Positions 25,283 through 33,974 of a DNA stretch of 64,000 bases are shown piece after piece. Origin of the DNA: Sphingobacterium wenxiniae (GTDB lineage Bacteria > Bacteroidota > Bacteroidia > Sphingobacteriales > Sphingobacteriaceae); contig NZ_FOZZ01000002.1 of NCBI RefSeq assembly GCF_900116225.1, positions 372,001 to 436,000 of the forward strand, written 5' to 3'. Each line of letters opens with the position of its first letter. The first letter of the stretch is position 1. The notes under the pieces are model-generated. The model did no database searches. It was not told the origin of the DNA and saw only the letters and a program-made list of their open reading frames with translations. The translations under genes and the position numbers were made by a program.

Positions 25283-26572
25283 ATGATAGCAAAGATTGGC
25301 AAAGGTGAAAATCTGTACGGTGCAATTTCATACAACCAAAAGAAAATTGATAGTGAAAACGGGCAGGTTCTGTTACTGAACAGAATACCCGAAACGTTGG
25401 ATAATACCTATTCGACAAGTTACCTGCACCAGTGTTTTGAGCCGTACCTGTCCGCAAATATCAGAACAGAAAAACCAGTGCGCCACATATCGCTGAACCC
25501 CGATCCTACGGATAGGGTCAGCGATGGGCAGTTCATGGAAATGGCACAGGAGTACATGGAGCGCATGGGGTATGGCAACCAACCCTATATCGTTTTCAAG
25601 CATACCGATATTGAGCGTACCCATATCCATATCGTGACGGTCTGTGTGGGTTTGGACGGGAAGAAACTACCGGATAGCTACGACCATCCACGTTCAATGG
25701 CAATCTGTCGGGATTTGGAACAAACGTACAATCTTATACCTGCCGCGGAAAAACAGCGCACAGGTAATGAGCAGGTATTCCGTCCGGTCGATTACAGAGC
25801 CGGAGACGTTAAGAGCCAAATCGCTTCGGTGGTGCGAAACCTGCCGAAGTATTACGGGTACGCAAGCCTCGGAGCATACAACGCCTTGCTATCACTTTTA
25901 AATATCACCGCCGAGGAAGTCAAAGGGGAACTGTACGGACAGCCCAAAAATGGGCTTGTCTATTTTGCATTGAACGAACAGGGAGAAAAAGCGAGCAATC
26001 CTTTTAAGGCATCCCTTTTCGGCAAGCAGGCAGGACTGGACGAACTGCAAAAACAATTCGCAAAGGCTAAGGAGAAAATGAAAGCCGACCCCACAAGAGC
26101 CGTCCTCAAAAGCACCATTGAAGTAGCGATGCACACCGCTACAAACGAAGCCGATTTTAAAAAGCAGTTATTGGAGCAGGGTATCAATACCGTGGTACGG
26201 CGAAACGATGAGGGGCGTATATACGGTATGACTTTTATAGACCACGAAAGCCGTACGGTTTGGAACGGTTCAGCTTTGAGCAAAAACCTTTCGGCTAATG
26301 TCTTTAATGATTGGTGGAACGAGCAGGCAATCGGAAAACGCCAAGAAGCCGAAAAAAAATCCGTACAAAATCAGCCATCGACCACGGGCAATCCCTTAGA
26401 GAAAGAGGAAGCCCATGCACTTTTTGACTTTCTGAATAAAGGACAGCCGACCGATGATTTGTTGATAGATGGCTTGGGTGGGTTACTGCCGGAGGCACAG
26501 GGAGAAGACTACGAGGAACAGGAATTTGCCAACCGTATGAAGAAAAAGAAGAAACGAAAAAGGCTACCTTAA
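25283..26572 (+). CDS. mobB: Relaxase / mobilization nuclease MobB
   Basis: The relaxase nicks oriT and pilots the transferred strand through the channel. The 429-aa protein starts MIAKIGKGENLYGAISYNQ and has the three-histidine metal motif in HTDIERTHIHIVTV (about residues 113-126), as in the MobP/VirD2-type relaxase domain (PF03432); an N-terminal tyrosine (Y13 or Y18) would be the nucleophile. The C-terminus is strongly basic (KKKKKRKRLP). Start at 25283 is chosen next to the stop of the preceding gene. Cargo resistance genes follow immediately, separating it from the coupling protein gene. Confidence 0.88.
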   Translation: MIAKIGKGENLYGAISYNQKKIDSENGQVLLLNRIPETLDNTYSTSYLHQCFEPYLSANIRTEKPVRHISLNPDPTDRVSDGQFMEMAQEYMERMGYGNQPYIVFKHTDIERTHIHIVTVCVGLDGKKLPDSYDHPRSMAICRDLEQTYNLIPAAEKQRTGNEQVFRPVDYRAGDVKSQIASVVRNLPKYYGYASLGAYNALLSLLNITAEEVKGELYGQPKNGLVYFALNEQGEKASNPFKASLFGKQAGLDELQKQFAKAKEKMKADPTRAVLKSTIEVAMHTATNEADFKKQLLEQGINTVVRRNDEGRIYGMTFIDHESRTVWNGSALSKNLSANVFNDWWNEQAIGKRQEAEKKSVQNQPSTTGNPLEKEEAHALFDFLNKGQPTDDLLIDGLGGLLPEAQGEDYEEQEFANRMKKKKKRKRLP

Positions 26573-26612
26573 AAATAAATGGATATTTTTGTTAGATATT
26601 GGCATTTATAGC

Positions 26613-27488
26613 ATGAAGTATAGAGACGAGAAATTAAAGCGTATCATTGATTGGTCAGAAAAAAATAGAGAGATAAGAGCGGTATTACTAACAAGCTCCC
26701 TTGTAAATCCATTAGCATCTGTTGATGAATTTAGTGATTTGGATATTGAACTTGTTTTTGAGGATAACACTACATACATTTCAGACAATAATTGGATAAG
26801 CAATTTTGGAATTCCAATTGCGATGATTGAAGAAGATGAAACCTATTTTGATTACAAACACGCAATGAAAATGGTTTTATACGATGATTATGTAAAAGTA
26901 GATTTCAAACTATATAGCAAAAAAGAATTTTTAGAAGAAGTTCAGCAAAATGAATTGTGCGAAGATTGGGATATTGGTTATAAAGTTTTGATTGATAAAG
27001 ACAACTTAACCCAAAATCTGAAAAAACCGACATATCAGGTTTCTATTATTATAAAACCAACCGAACAAAAATTTGAACAGCTTTTAAATGATTTTTGGTG
27101 GGATACCACTTATGTAGCAAAAAGCCTTGCAAGAGATGAGTTGTTTTATGCAAAATTTATGTCGGAAAACAATATCAGAACCGACTACTTGATACCTTTA
27201 ATTGAATGGCATATTGCCATTCAACACGATTGGAAAATAACAACCAATAAATTTGGAAGACTTTTTAAAAATTACCTCACATCTGAAATGTGGCAAAAAG
27301 TAGAGCAGACATTTTCGGGAAGTATCATTGAAGATAATTGGAATGCATTATTTGCAATGGCAGATTTAGTATCAGAAATTGGTAAAGAATTGTCAGAAAA
27401 ATTGGGGTTTGAATATCCTATAAAGTTAGAGACTGATATAAGAAAGTATTTGCTCGATTTAAAAGAAAGCTACTTGGACAAACAATAA
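26613..27488 (+). CDS. aadS: Aminoglycoside (streptomycin) 6-adenylyltransferase, AadS-like
   Basis: The 291-aa product belongs to the ANT(6) family, which inactivates streptomycin by AMP transfer from ATP. The nucleotidyltransferase core is at 22-49 (RAVLLTSSLVNPLA, FSDLDIELVF: the S-S variant of the usual G-S, and the D-x-D metal pair), with the family's later segments IGYKVLIDKD, EQLLNDFWWDTTYVAKSL and WHIAIQHDWK. Among known members it most resembles AadS of Bacteroidota transposons, from memory. Whether it confers resistance is not certain, since aadS is known to be cryptic in some hosts. It is AT-rich relative to the mob genes, so acquired. Confidence 0.78.
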   Translation: MKYRDEKLKRIIDWSEKNREIRAVLLTSSLVNPLASVDEFSDLDIELVFEDNTTYISDNNWISNFGIPIAMIEEDETYFDYKHAMKMVLYDDYVKVDFKLYSKKEFLEEVQQNELCEDWDIGYKVLIDKDNLTQNLKKPTYQVSIIIKPTEQKFEQLLNDFWWDTTYVAKSLARDELFYAKFMSENNIRTDYLIPLIEWHIAIQHDWKITTNKFGRLFKNYLTSEMWQKVEQTFSGSIIEDNWNALFAMADLVSEIGKELSEKLGFEYPIKLETDIRKYLLDLKESYLDKQ

Positions 27489-27500
27489 GATTTCTATAAA

Positions 27501-27541
27501 AACCACAAAGACCAGGATTAACATCTTGGTCTTTGATGGTT
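27501..27541. terminator. Hairpin terminator after aadS
   Basis: AACCACAAAGACCA pairs with TGGTCTTTGATGGTT (one mismatch) with inner GAT/ATC pairing, 12 nt after the aadS stop and before a TTTT run. It likely ends the aadS transcript. Confidence 0.6.
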
Positions 27542-27649
27542 AGCTTTTAATGTCCACGTTTAACAGAGTGGATGGGTTAACCGCATTTGTCGGAATAGAT
27601 TACAAACAATAAACATTTCCCAACCACATAAAGAAGTAGAAAACTTCGG

Positions 27650-28420
27650 TTATTCAATCCTATTTAGTAGTCGTTTTAGGTCTGTCTTAACACCTAATTC
27701 ATCAAACAGCTTTTTTGATAAGTTCAATGAATTTTGGAAAGCTACTTTTAAATTGCCAGTGTCCAAATCAGATGTTGTCAATTTAAATTCTGAATACCAA
27801 TCTTTGTCAATATCTTTCTCTAAACTTTTTGTCGGACTTTCCCAATGATGGGTTTGATTTGTTGCTATTCGTATTAACCAAAGTAAATACTTTTGTACGT
27901 TTGACAGACTTTGGTAAGCGTGAGCGTATTCCTTTCTTTTAATCAAGTTACTTGTTGTCAACAATACATTCAGTAATGATTGGCTTAAAAATAAGATATT
28001 TTCATTTGTAGTTCTGTCGGGCAATTTTGTTTTTATTTGATTAAGTGTGTCAGCCAAAAGACCGTCTTTGTCAATGATGTTCATTTGGTCAAAATCGCTG
28101 AACGCCACAAAGCCCTCCCACGATTTTATAACGTCAATCTCATTTATTGTTAAAAAATGAAATTCACCTCTAATCAGGTTCTCAAAAATTGCGACCTCAC
28201 TGCCATATTCATTCGTAAAATATAACGCTGTCGGATAAATCTGATTTACCCACTTTTCGGCAGAAAAATTTTCTTTGTTTTTCAGAAAGATATAAAATTC
28301 GATGTCAGAATATTGGTCGCCCTCGTTTTTGGTAAACGAACCATACATTAAAACTGCGGAAACATTTTTGTCCTTTTGAGCGATTGATTTGGTCGTATCA
28401 ATCATTTGTAACTGTGTCAT
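27650..28420 (-). CDS. Lincosamide nucleotidyltransferase, Lnu(B/F/H)-like
   Basis: The 256-aa product matches the Lnu(B)/Lnu(F)/Lnu(H) group, which inactivates lincosamides by adding a nucleotide to the drug hydroxyl. Seen motifs: VLMYGSFTKNEGDQYSDIEF (G-S, then D-x-E metal ligands), NEYGSEVAIFENLIRGEFHFL, and QSLSNVQKYLLWLIRIA in the helical C-terminal domain. The Bacteroidota gene lnu(H) is the closest one I know of, but identity cannot be measured here. Start at 28420 (MTQLQMIDTTK) is preferred to the longer frame. It is convergent with aadS; together they form a resistance cassette between relaxase and coupling protein. Confidence 0.82.
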   Translation of the reverse strand: MTQLQMIDTTKSIAQKDKNVSAVLMYGSFTKNEGDQYSDIEFYIFLKNKENFSAEKWVNQIYPTALYFTNEYGSEVAIFENLIRGEFHFLTINEIDVIKSWEGFVAFSDFDQMNIIDKDGLLADTLNQIKTKLPDRTTNENILFLSQSLLNVLLTTSNLIKRKEYAHAYQSLSNVQKYLLWLIRIATNQTHHWESPTKSLEKDIDKDWYSEFKLTTSDLDTGNLKVAFQNSLNLSKKLFDELGVKTDLKRLLNRIE

Positions 28421-28705
28421 TGTGCTAAATTTAAAGTTTGGAATGCATTTATTCATCACTTGTACAAAGTGATGGATTGTCAATTCTCTTTTAGAACAGT
28501 TACTTACAGCTTCATTGGATTAAATATTTTAGTTTTTATTAGGAACAAAGTTACAAAATTTGCTCTTGATATTCAATAGCGAGTTTTACCTTTTCGGCTT
28601 CTACGATACTCTGCCAAACTAAGCCACCAAAAGCCATCCGCCCCCCTTTTGTATAAGTGCTTTTAAATAACCTCTAAATTTCCTGCATCACTAAAAATTT
28701 TTGTT

Positions 28706-30703
28706 ATGCAAGGAGAAGACGATTTGAGAGGATTAGCCAAAATCATGGCTTTTATGCGTGCCGTAAGTATTCTGTTGGTACTGATGCACTTTTATTGGTT
28801 CTGTTACGGGTTCTTTGCCGAACGGGGATGGACACTGGAAATTATCGGTAAGATATTGACCAATTTCAACCGTACTGCAGGGTTTTTTGAACACACGCTT
28901 TACACCAAGATTTTTGCACTGGTATTATTGGCGTTAAGCTGTCTCGGTACTAAGGGCGTAAAGAATGAAAAGATAACATGGGGCAAGATTTACACCGCCT
29001 TAGCCATTGGCTTTGTCCTGTTCTTTCTGAACACGCCATTGTTAAAGCTTTCGGCAGGGATTGCCACAACGCTTTATATCCTTACAACGGGCTTGGGATA
29101 TATAGCCCTACTCATGGCAGGGGTATGGATGAGCCGACTACTCCGCAACAATCTGATGGACGATGTTTTCAATAATGAAAACGAGAGTTTTGGGCAGGAA
29201 ACCCGTCTGATGGAAAATGAATACTCCGTCAATCTTCCTACGAAGTTCTATTATAAAGGCAAATGGAATGACGGTTGGATTAATGTCGTCAACCCATTTC
29301 GAGCCTCGATTGTACTTGGTACTCCCGGCTCTGGAAAATCCTACGCCATCGTAAACAACTACATCAAGCAACACATCGAAAAGGGGTTTGCGATGTACAT
29401 CTACGATTTCAAGTTTGACGACCTCTCCACCATTGCCTACAATCATTTGCTGAAACACTCCGATAAGTATAAGGTAAAGCCCAAGTTTTATGTTATCAAT
29501 TTCGATGACCCACGCCGAAGCCACCGATGCAATCCGCTTAACCCTGTCTTTATGACGGATATATCCGATGCCTACGAAGCGGCATACACTATCATGCTTA
29601 ACCTCAATCGTAGCTGGATAACCAAGCAAGGGGATTTTTTCGTGGAAAGCCCAATTATATTGCTTGCTTCCATCATTTGGTTTCTGAAAATCTATGAAGA
29701 CGGAAAGTATTGTACGTTTCCCCATGCTATTGAATTGCTGAATAAAAAATATGCAGATGTTTTTACGATACTTACCTCATATCCCGAACTTGAAAACTAT
29801 CTTTCGGCTTTCATGGATGCGTGGCAGGGCGGAGCGCAAGACCAGTTGCAGGGGCAGATAGCATCGGCAAAAATTCCATTGTCACGGATGATTTCGCCAC
29901 AGCTTTATTGGGTGATGACGGGTGATGATTTTTCACTGGACATCAACAACCCCCAAGAACCGAAAATCTTGTGCGTGGGTAATAATCCCGACCGCCAAAA
30001 CATTTATTCCTCCGCTTTGGGATTGTACAATTCAAGGATTGTAAAACTCATCAATAAGAAAGGACAACTTCAAAGTTCCATTATCATAGATGAGTTGCCC
30101 ACAATTTATTTTAGAGGTTTGGATTTTATCAGTACGGCACGTTCAAATCGGATTTCGTCACTTTTTGGCATCCAAGATTATTCGCAGTTAACGAGGGATT
30201 ACGGCGATAAAGAAAGTAAAGTTATACAAAACTTGGTCGGTAATATCTTTAGCGGACAGGTCGTTGGAGAGACAGCAAAAACACTTTCTGAACGCTTTGG
30301 TAAGGTCTTGCAGAAACGTCAGAGCATCACCATTAACCGCAATGATAAATCCACATCCATATCCACCCAATTGGACACCCTTATACCTGCATCCAAAATA
30401 TCTACCTTGACACAGGGAATGTTCGTGGGGTCTGTTTCAGATAATTTTGATGAGCGTATCGAGCAGAAAATATTTCATGCTGAAATTGTCGTGGATAATG
30501 AAAAAGTTTCTGCCGAAACCAAAGCCTATAAGAAGATACCGCAGATATTGTCCTTTACCGATGAAAACGGCAACGATAATATGAAGCAGGTCATTGAAGC
30601 CAATTATAGGCAGGTCAAAGCGGACGTTGTGCAGATTGTGGAAAGCGAAATGCAGCGCATCAAGAATGACCCCGATTTACAGCATTTGATACAGCAAGAT
30701 TGA
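28706..30703 (+). CDS. Type IV coupling protein (VirD4/TraG-like, MobC of CTnDOT nomenclature)
   Basis: The 665-aa protein links the relaxase-DNA complex to the mating channel and pumps DNA. It has two to four N-terminal membrane helices (about 15-45, 70-85, 95-150), Walker A LGTPGSGKS (about 210-218), Walker B SIIIDELP (about 460-467), and the T4CP-specific GIQDYSQLTRDYG region (about 490). Length is typical. It would normally follow the relaxase directly; a 2-kb resistance insert now lies between. The 220 bp before it contain nothing recognisable beyond AT-rich sequence. Confidence 0.92.
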   Translation: MQGEDDLRGLAKIMAFMRAVSILLVLMHFYWFCYGFFAERGWTLEIIGKILTNFNRTAGFFEHTLYTKIFALVLLALSCLGTKGVKNEKITWGKIYTALAIGFVLFFLNTPLLKLSAGIATTLYILTTGLGYIALLMAGVWMSRLLRNNLMDDVFNNENESFGQETRLMENEYSVNLPTKFYYKGKWNDGWINVVNPFRASIVLGTPGSGKSYAIVNNYIKQHIEKGFAMYIYDFKFDDLSTIAYNHLLKHSDKYKVKPKFYVINFDDPRRSHRCNPLNPVFMTDISDAYEAAYTIMLNLNRSWITKQGDFFVESPIILLASIIWFLKIYEDGKYCTFPHAIELLNKKYADVFTILTSYPELENYLSAFMDAWQGGAQDQLQGQIASAKIPLSRMISPQLYWVMTGDDFSLDINNPQEPKILCVGNNPDRQNIYSSALGLYNSRIVKLINKKGQLQSSIIIDELPTIYFRGLDFISTARSNRISSLFGIQDYSQLTRDYGDKESKVIQNLVGNIFSGQVVGETAKTLSERFGKVLQKRQSITINRNDKSTSISTQLDTLIPASKISTLTQGMFVGSVSDNFDERIEQKIFHAEIVVDNEKVSAETKAYKKIPQILSFTDENGNDNMKQVIEANYRQVKADVVQIVESEMQRIKNDPDLQHLIQQD

Positions 30704-30747
30704 AAGGGTTGAAATTTATATCATAAACGGCAAAAACATGAGCGGTA

Positions 30748-30778
30748 TTTGCCAAATAAAATTTGTTTCGTACATTTG
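30748..30778 (+). promoter_or_regulatory. Consensus Bacteroidota promoter of the MarR-GNAT cassette
   Basis: TTTG (30748-30751), exactly 19 nt, TACATTTG (30771-30778): a perfect match to the consensus. The chosen start codon is 31 nt downstream. A regulator-first operon with a strong promoter suggests autoregulation by the MarR domain. Confidence 0.75.
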
Positions 30779-30809
30779 CATAACTGGTTATGTAATTATT
30801 TATGTGTTT

Positions 30810-31766
30810 ATGGACTTTTTTAACAAAACGGGAAAAATGGCGTTGGGTAGCAGAATGAGGCTACTAACTGCTAAAATTACAGATGATGCAACGAAAATCT
30901 ATGAGTTATATGATGTTGAGTTTTCACCAAAGTGGTTTCCTGTGTTTTATACGCTTTCTTTAGACGGAGCAAAAACGATTACGGAAATAGCTAACGAAAT
31001 AGGGCATTCTCAACCATCCGTTACAAAAATCATTAAAGAAATGGCGGTAGCAGGATTGGTTAAAGACAATCTTAAATCAAAAGATAAGCGTAGAAACGTT
31101 GCAGGATTGACCGAAAAAGGGATAAAGCTATCAGAAAGAATAAAGGTACAGAGTGCCGATATAGACAATGCTATTAACGGTATTATCAGCGAAGCCACAC
31201 ACAACCTTTGGGAAGCTCTTGCAGAATGGGAATTTTTATTGGAACAAAAATCACTGTTGAAAAGAGTACAGGAACAAAAGAAACTGCGGGAAAGCAAGGA
31301 CGTACAGATTGTAGCTTACGAGCCAAAATATCAATCGGCTTTTAAATCCCTCAACGAAGAATGGATTTCGACCTATTTTGAAATAGAAGAAGCCGACCGC
31401 AAAGCCCTGGATAATCCCGAAGAATACATTTTGAGCAGGGGCGGAAAAATTTTTGTCGCTCTTTACAACGGCGAACCATTGGGCGTTTGTGCCTTAATCA
31501 AAATGGACGACCCCGACTATGATTTTGAAATGGCTAAAATGGCGGTATCCCCCAAAGCACAAGGTAAAAATATAGGTTGGTTGCTTGGGCAAGCGGTTAT
31601 CAATTCAGCCAAAGAATTAGGAGCTTCAAAAATATACTTGGAAAGCAACACCATTCTAAAACCTGCAATCAATCTGTATTACAAATTGGGATTTCAAAAA
31701 ATAGCAGGACACCCCACACCTTACAAGCGTTGCAATATTCAAATGGAATTAAACTTAAAAGATTAA
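30810..31766 (+). CDS. MarR-type regulator fused to GNAT acetyltransferase
   Basis: The 318-aa protein (from the ATG at 30810) has an N-terminal winged helix of MarR type (KTITEIANEIGHSQPSVTKI recognition region, then DKRRNVAGLTEKG wing) and a C-terminal GNAT domain with MAVSPKAQGKNIGWLLGQAV (acetyl-CoA loop, normally Q/R-x-x-G-x-G/A) and a final LYYKLGFQKI. Such fusions exist as a known family. It heads a six-gene run with gaps of 3-44 nt. The upstream 24 residues of the longer frame overlap the promoter and are excluded. Confidence 0.85.
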   Translation: MDFFNKTGKMALGSRMRLLTAKITDDATKIYELYDVEFSPKWFPVFYTLSLDGAKTITEIANEIGHSQPSVTKIIKEMAVAGLVKDNLKSKDKRRNVAGLTEKGIKLSERIKVQSADIDNAINGIISEATHNLWEALAEWEFLLEQKSLLKRVQEQKKLRESKDVQIVAYEPKYQSAFKSLNEEWISTYFEIEEADRKALDNPEEYILSRGGKIFVALYNGEPLGVCALIKMDDPDYDFEMAKMAVSPKAQGKNIGWLLGQAVINSAKELGASKIYLESNTILKPAINLYYKLGFQKIAGHPTPYKRCNIQMELNLKD

Positions 31767-31769
31767 AAA

Positions 31770-32180
31770 ATGTACGATAAAAAAGTAGCAATAGTTATCA
31801 AAGGCGATTTATTGCCGTGGCAAAAACTAAATGTAGTTTCATTCTTGGCAAGTGGCATTGCCATTCAGTTTCCCGAAACACACGGTAAAGATTTCATTAC
31901 TGCGGACAATGTAAAATTCCTGCCTTTTTTAAAGCATCCAATCCTTGTTTACAAAGCCGACACACAGGAAAAAATACAACGTGCGTTCCAGCGTTCCAAA
32001 GACCGAGAGCTTGCAATCGGCATCTACACAAAACCACTCTTTGATACACGTTCGGGCGAAGAAAACATTTTGGAAATCGCAAAACACACAACAGACGATT
32101 TGGACTTGGTGGGTATTATCGTTTATGGCGAAAATAAGAAAGTGGATAAGGCACTGGACGGATTAAGGTTTCACGAATAA
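31770..32180 (+). CDS. DUF2000 family protein
   Basis: The 136-aa soluble protein starts MYDKKVAIVIKGDLLPWQKLN and contains FASGIA-like VVSFLASGIAIQFPE and VGIIVYGENKKVDKAL, matching DUF2000, a family related to peptidyl-tRNA hydrolase 2-like folds. Function unknown. It is 3 nt after the MarR-GNAT gene. Confidence 0.75.
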   Translation: MYDKKVAIVIKGDLLPWQKLNVVSFLASGIAIQFPETHGKDFITADNVKFLPFLKHPILVYKADTQEKIQRAFQRSKDRELAIGIYTKPLFDTRSGEENILEIAKHTTDDLDLVGIIVYGENKKVDKALDGLRFHE

Positions 32181-32189
32181 ACATTTAGA

Positions 32190-32513
32190 ATGAAAAACAT
32201 CGTAAAAAAAGAAAACGCAGTATCAAGACAGTTCTTAGGTGTTGATTTCGTAGTGCTTTCCATTGGAAAAGATACAATGGTTACAAAAATGTTGTATAAA
32301 ACAACCGATAATGTTCCCTTTCATAATCACCCAAATGAACAAAGCGGATATATTATTTCCGGTCAATACAGGTTAAAGTTTGGAGGAAGTGAATACTTAT
32401 TATCAGAGGGCGACACCTATTCCATTCCTGCCGATGTATCGCATTCCATAGAAATCATTGAAGCAGGTGAAGTGGTTGATGTATTCAGCCCCATACGACA
32501 GGATTATTTGTAG
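32190..32513 (+). CDS. Cupin-domain protein
   Basis: A 107-aa single-domain cupin. The two cupin motifs are visible: FHNHPNEQSGYIISGQYRL (His, His, Glu metal ligands) and SIPADVSHSIEIIEAG (final His). Small cupins bind metal and often small ligands. It could act on the same substrate as the neighbouring lyase-like and thioesterase-like proteins. Substrate unknown. Confidence 0.82.
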   Translation: MKNIVKKENAVSRQFLGVDFVVLSIGKDTMVTKMLYKTTDNVPFHNHPNEQSGYIISGQYRLKFGGSEYLLSEGDTYSIPADVSHSIEIIEAGEVVDVFSPIRQDYL

Positions 32514-32557
32514 TCCGATAAGTGAGCTTTTATAATCTTAAAACAAAGTATATTATA

Positions 32558-33238
32558 ATGATAACAAATTCAAATCTACATTATTCCATCATTCGTGGAA
32601 TAATTGATAACGGGTTCGCACCGAGCGTAGACGACTTGGCTGAAACCTTAAAAGCGGACAAAGAAGAAATAATTAAAGGATTGTACGACTTACAAGAATA
32701 TCACGGTGTCGTACTGCATCCAAACGAGCCAAAAGTTTGGGTAATCCATCCTTTTTCATTAGCACCAACCAATTTTTATGTAAAATCAAGTAAAGGCGAA
32801 TGGTGGGGTAATTGTGCTTGGTGTTCGTTAGGAGTAGTAGCCTTACTAAAAGATGATGTAAAAATAACTACAACGGTCGGAGCGGAAACCAAGCAAATCG
32901 AAATCAATATTATCAACGGAGAAATTCAAGAGAAAAACTATTATATACATTTCCCCATACCAATGAAAAACGCATGGGATAATGTGATTTACACTTGTAG
33001 CAATATGCTGATTTTTGAAAATGAGCAACAAGTTGATGAATGGACTAAAAAACATAATATTCCCAAAGGGGATATTCAACCCATCGAAAAGATTTGGAAT
33101 TTTTCAAAAAAATGGTACGGCAATCATTTAAACCCAGAGTGGACAAAATGGACGATTGAAGAAGCCAAACAGATATTTAGAGAGTTTGAATTGGAAAATA
33201 AAATTTGGGATTTGGGCAGTTCAAACGAAAGATTTTAA
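32558..33238 (+). CDS. Alkylmercury lyase (MerB)-family protein
   Basis: The 226-aa protein has the MerB layout: an N-terminal winged-helix part (DDLAETLKADKEEIIKGLYD), then the core WWGNCAWCSLGVVALL (C86, C89) and VIYTCSNMLIF (C147). In MerB the catalytic residues are Cys96, Asp99 and Cys159; here the first and last Cys align, but the Asp position is Cys89. It therefore may not be a standard organomercurial lyase. No mercuric reductase, MerR or transporter is nearby, and the operon has a cupin and a thioesterase instead. The start at 32558 is chosen because the frame upstream contributes a non-homologous 12 residues. Confidence 0.78.
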   Translation: MITNSNLHYSIIRGIIDNGFAPSVDDLAETLKADKEEIIKGLYDLQEYHGVVLHPNEPKVWVIHPFSLAPTNFYVKSSKGEWWGNCAWCSLGVVALLKDDVKITTTVGAETKQIEINIINGEIQEKNYYIHFPIPMKNAWDNVIYTCSNMLIFENEQQVDEWTKKHNIPKGDIQPIEKIWNFSKKWYGNHLNPEWTKWTIEEAKQIFREFELENKIWDLGSSNERF

Positions 33239-33247
33239 TAGCGGATT

Positions 33248-33649
33248 ATGTACGATAGAATAAAACAGAGTTTTGAAAAACAGGGGATAATGAAAACCCT
33301 CAATGCACAATTAGCAGAGGTTGAAAAAGGACAAGTGAAAATCACTTGCGAATTTTCTGAAGCATTAACACAGCATAACGGCTTTTTCCACGCAGGGGTA
33401 ATTACAACTATTGTTGATAGTGCTTGCGGTTATTCCGCCTTAACGACAATGCCCGAAAATGCGAACGTGTTAACCGTAGAGTTTAAAGTTAATTTTATGA
33501 AACCTGCAAATACAGACAAACTAATTGCCATTGGTAAAGTATTGCAGGCAGGCAGAACATTAACCATTTGCGAGGGCTATGTCTACGACAGCAACGAAGA
33601 AAAGTTAATAGCGAAAATGACAGCTACAATGATAGCCGTCCAACAATAA
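33248..33649 (+). CDS. PaaI-family hotdog thioesterase
   Basis: A 133-aa hotdog-fold protein with the PaaI/YdiI pattern: QHNGFFHAGVITTIVDSACGYSAL (quoted in part HNGFFHAGVITTIVDSACG; catalytic Asp), VEFKVNFMKPA and the strand CEGYVYD. These enzymes hydrolyse acyl-CoA or related thioesters. It follows the MerB-like gene by 9 nt. Substrate unknown. Confidence 0.82.
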   Translation: MYDRIKQSFEKQGIMKTLNAQLAEVEKGQVKITCEFSEALTQHNGFFHAGVITTIVDSACGYSALTTMPENANVLTVEFKVNFMKPANTDKLIAIGKVLQAGRTLTICEGYVYDSNEEKLIAKMTATMIAVQQ

Positions 33650-33661
33650 CAAAACCTTATT

Positions 33662-33898
33662 ATGGTACAGGTCATTGGTTATACAGCCCTATCACTCAAT
33701 CTTATTTCCATGTCAATGAAAAATATACTCTATTTAAGAGTATTGGGATTAGTGGCAAATGCTGTTTATGTTGTGTATGGTGCAATGCTTGATGCACCAC
33801 CTGTTTTCATCGGTTGTGCTATTGGTGTGCTACTGCATTCGTACAGGATATACAAAGCAGTGAATGAGAAAAAAAAAGCAAATGAATTGAAGTATTAA
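33662..33898 (+). CDS. Small inner-membrane protein, YgjV/SemiSWEET-like (78 aa)
   Basis: Three short hydrophobic helices are visible (about 3-17, 24-42, 48-64), with MKNILYLRVLGLVANAVYVV and PPVFIGCAIGVLLHSYRIY. This resembles the repeat unit of YgjV-like proteins and, more loosely, SemiSWEET transporters. It is the last gene of the cassette, 12 nt after the thioesterase. It could export a product of the operon; not testable from sequence alone. Confidence 0.6.
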   Translation: MVQVIGYTALSLNLISMSMKNILYLRVLGLVANAVYVVYGAMLDAPPVFIGCAIGVLLHSYRIYKAVNEKKKANELKY

Positions 33899-33974
33899 AA
33901 ATGAGTAATGCCTAAGCACCAAGATTTAGACATTTTTTCAAAAACCAGCGTATCAAGATTTCAAGGTAATAAAA

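Noticed and set aside
32558-33238. Annotation as a functional mercury-resistance merB
   Set aside because: The catalytic Asp is replaced by Cys and no merA, merR, merT or merP gene is present, so only family membership is claimed.
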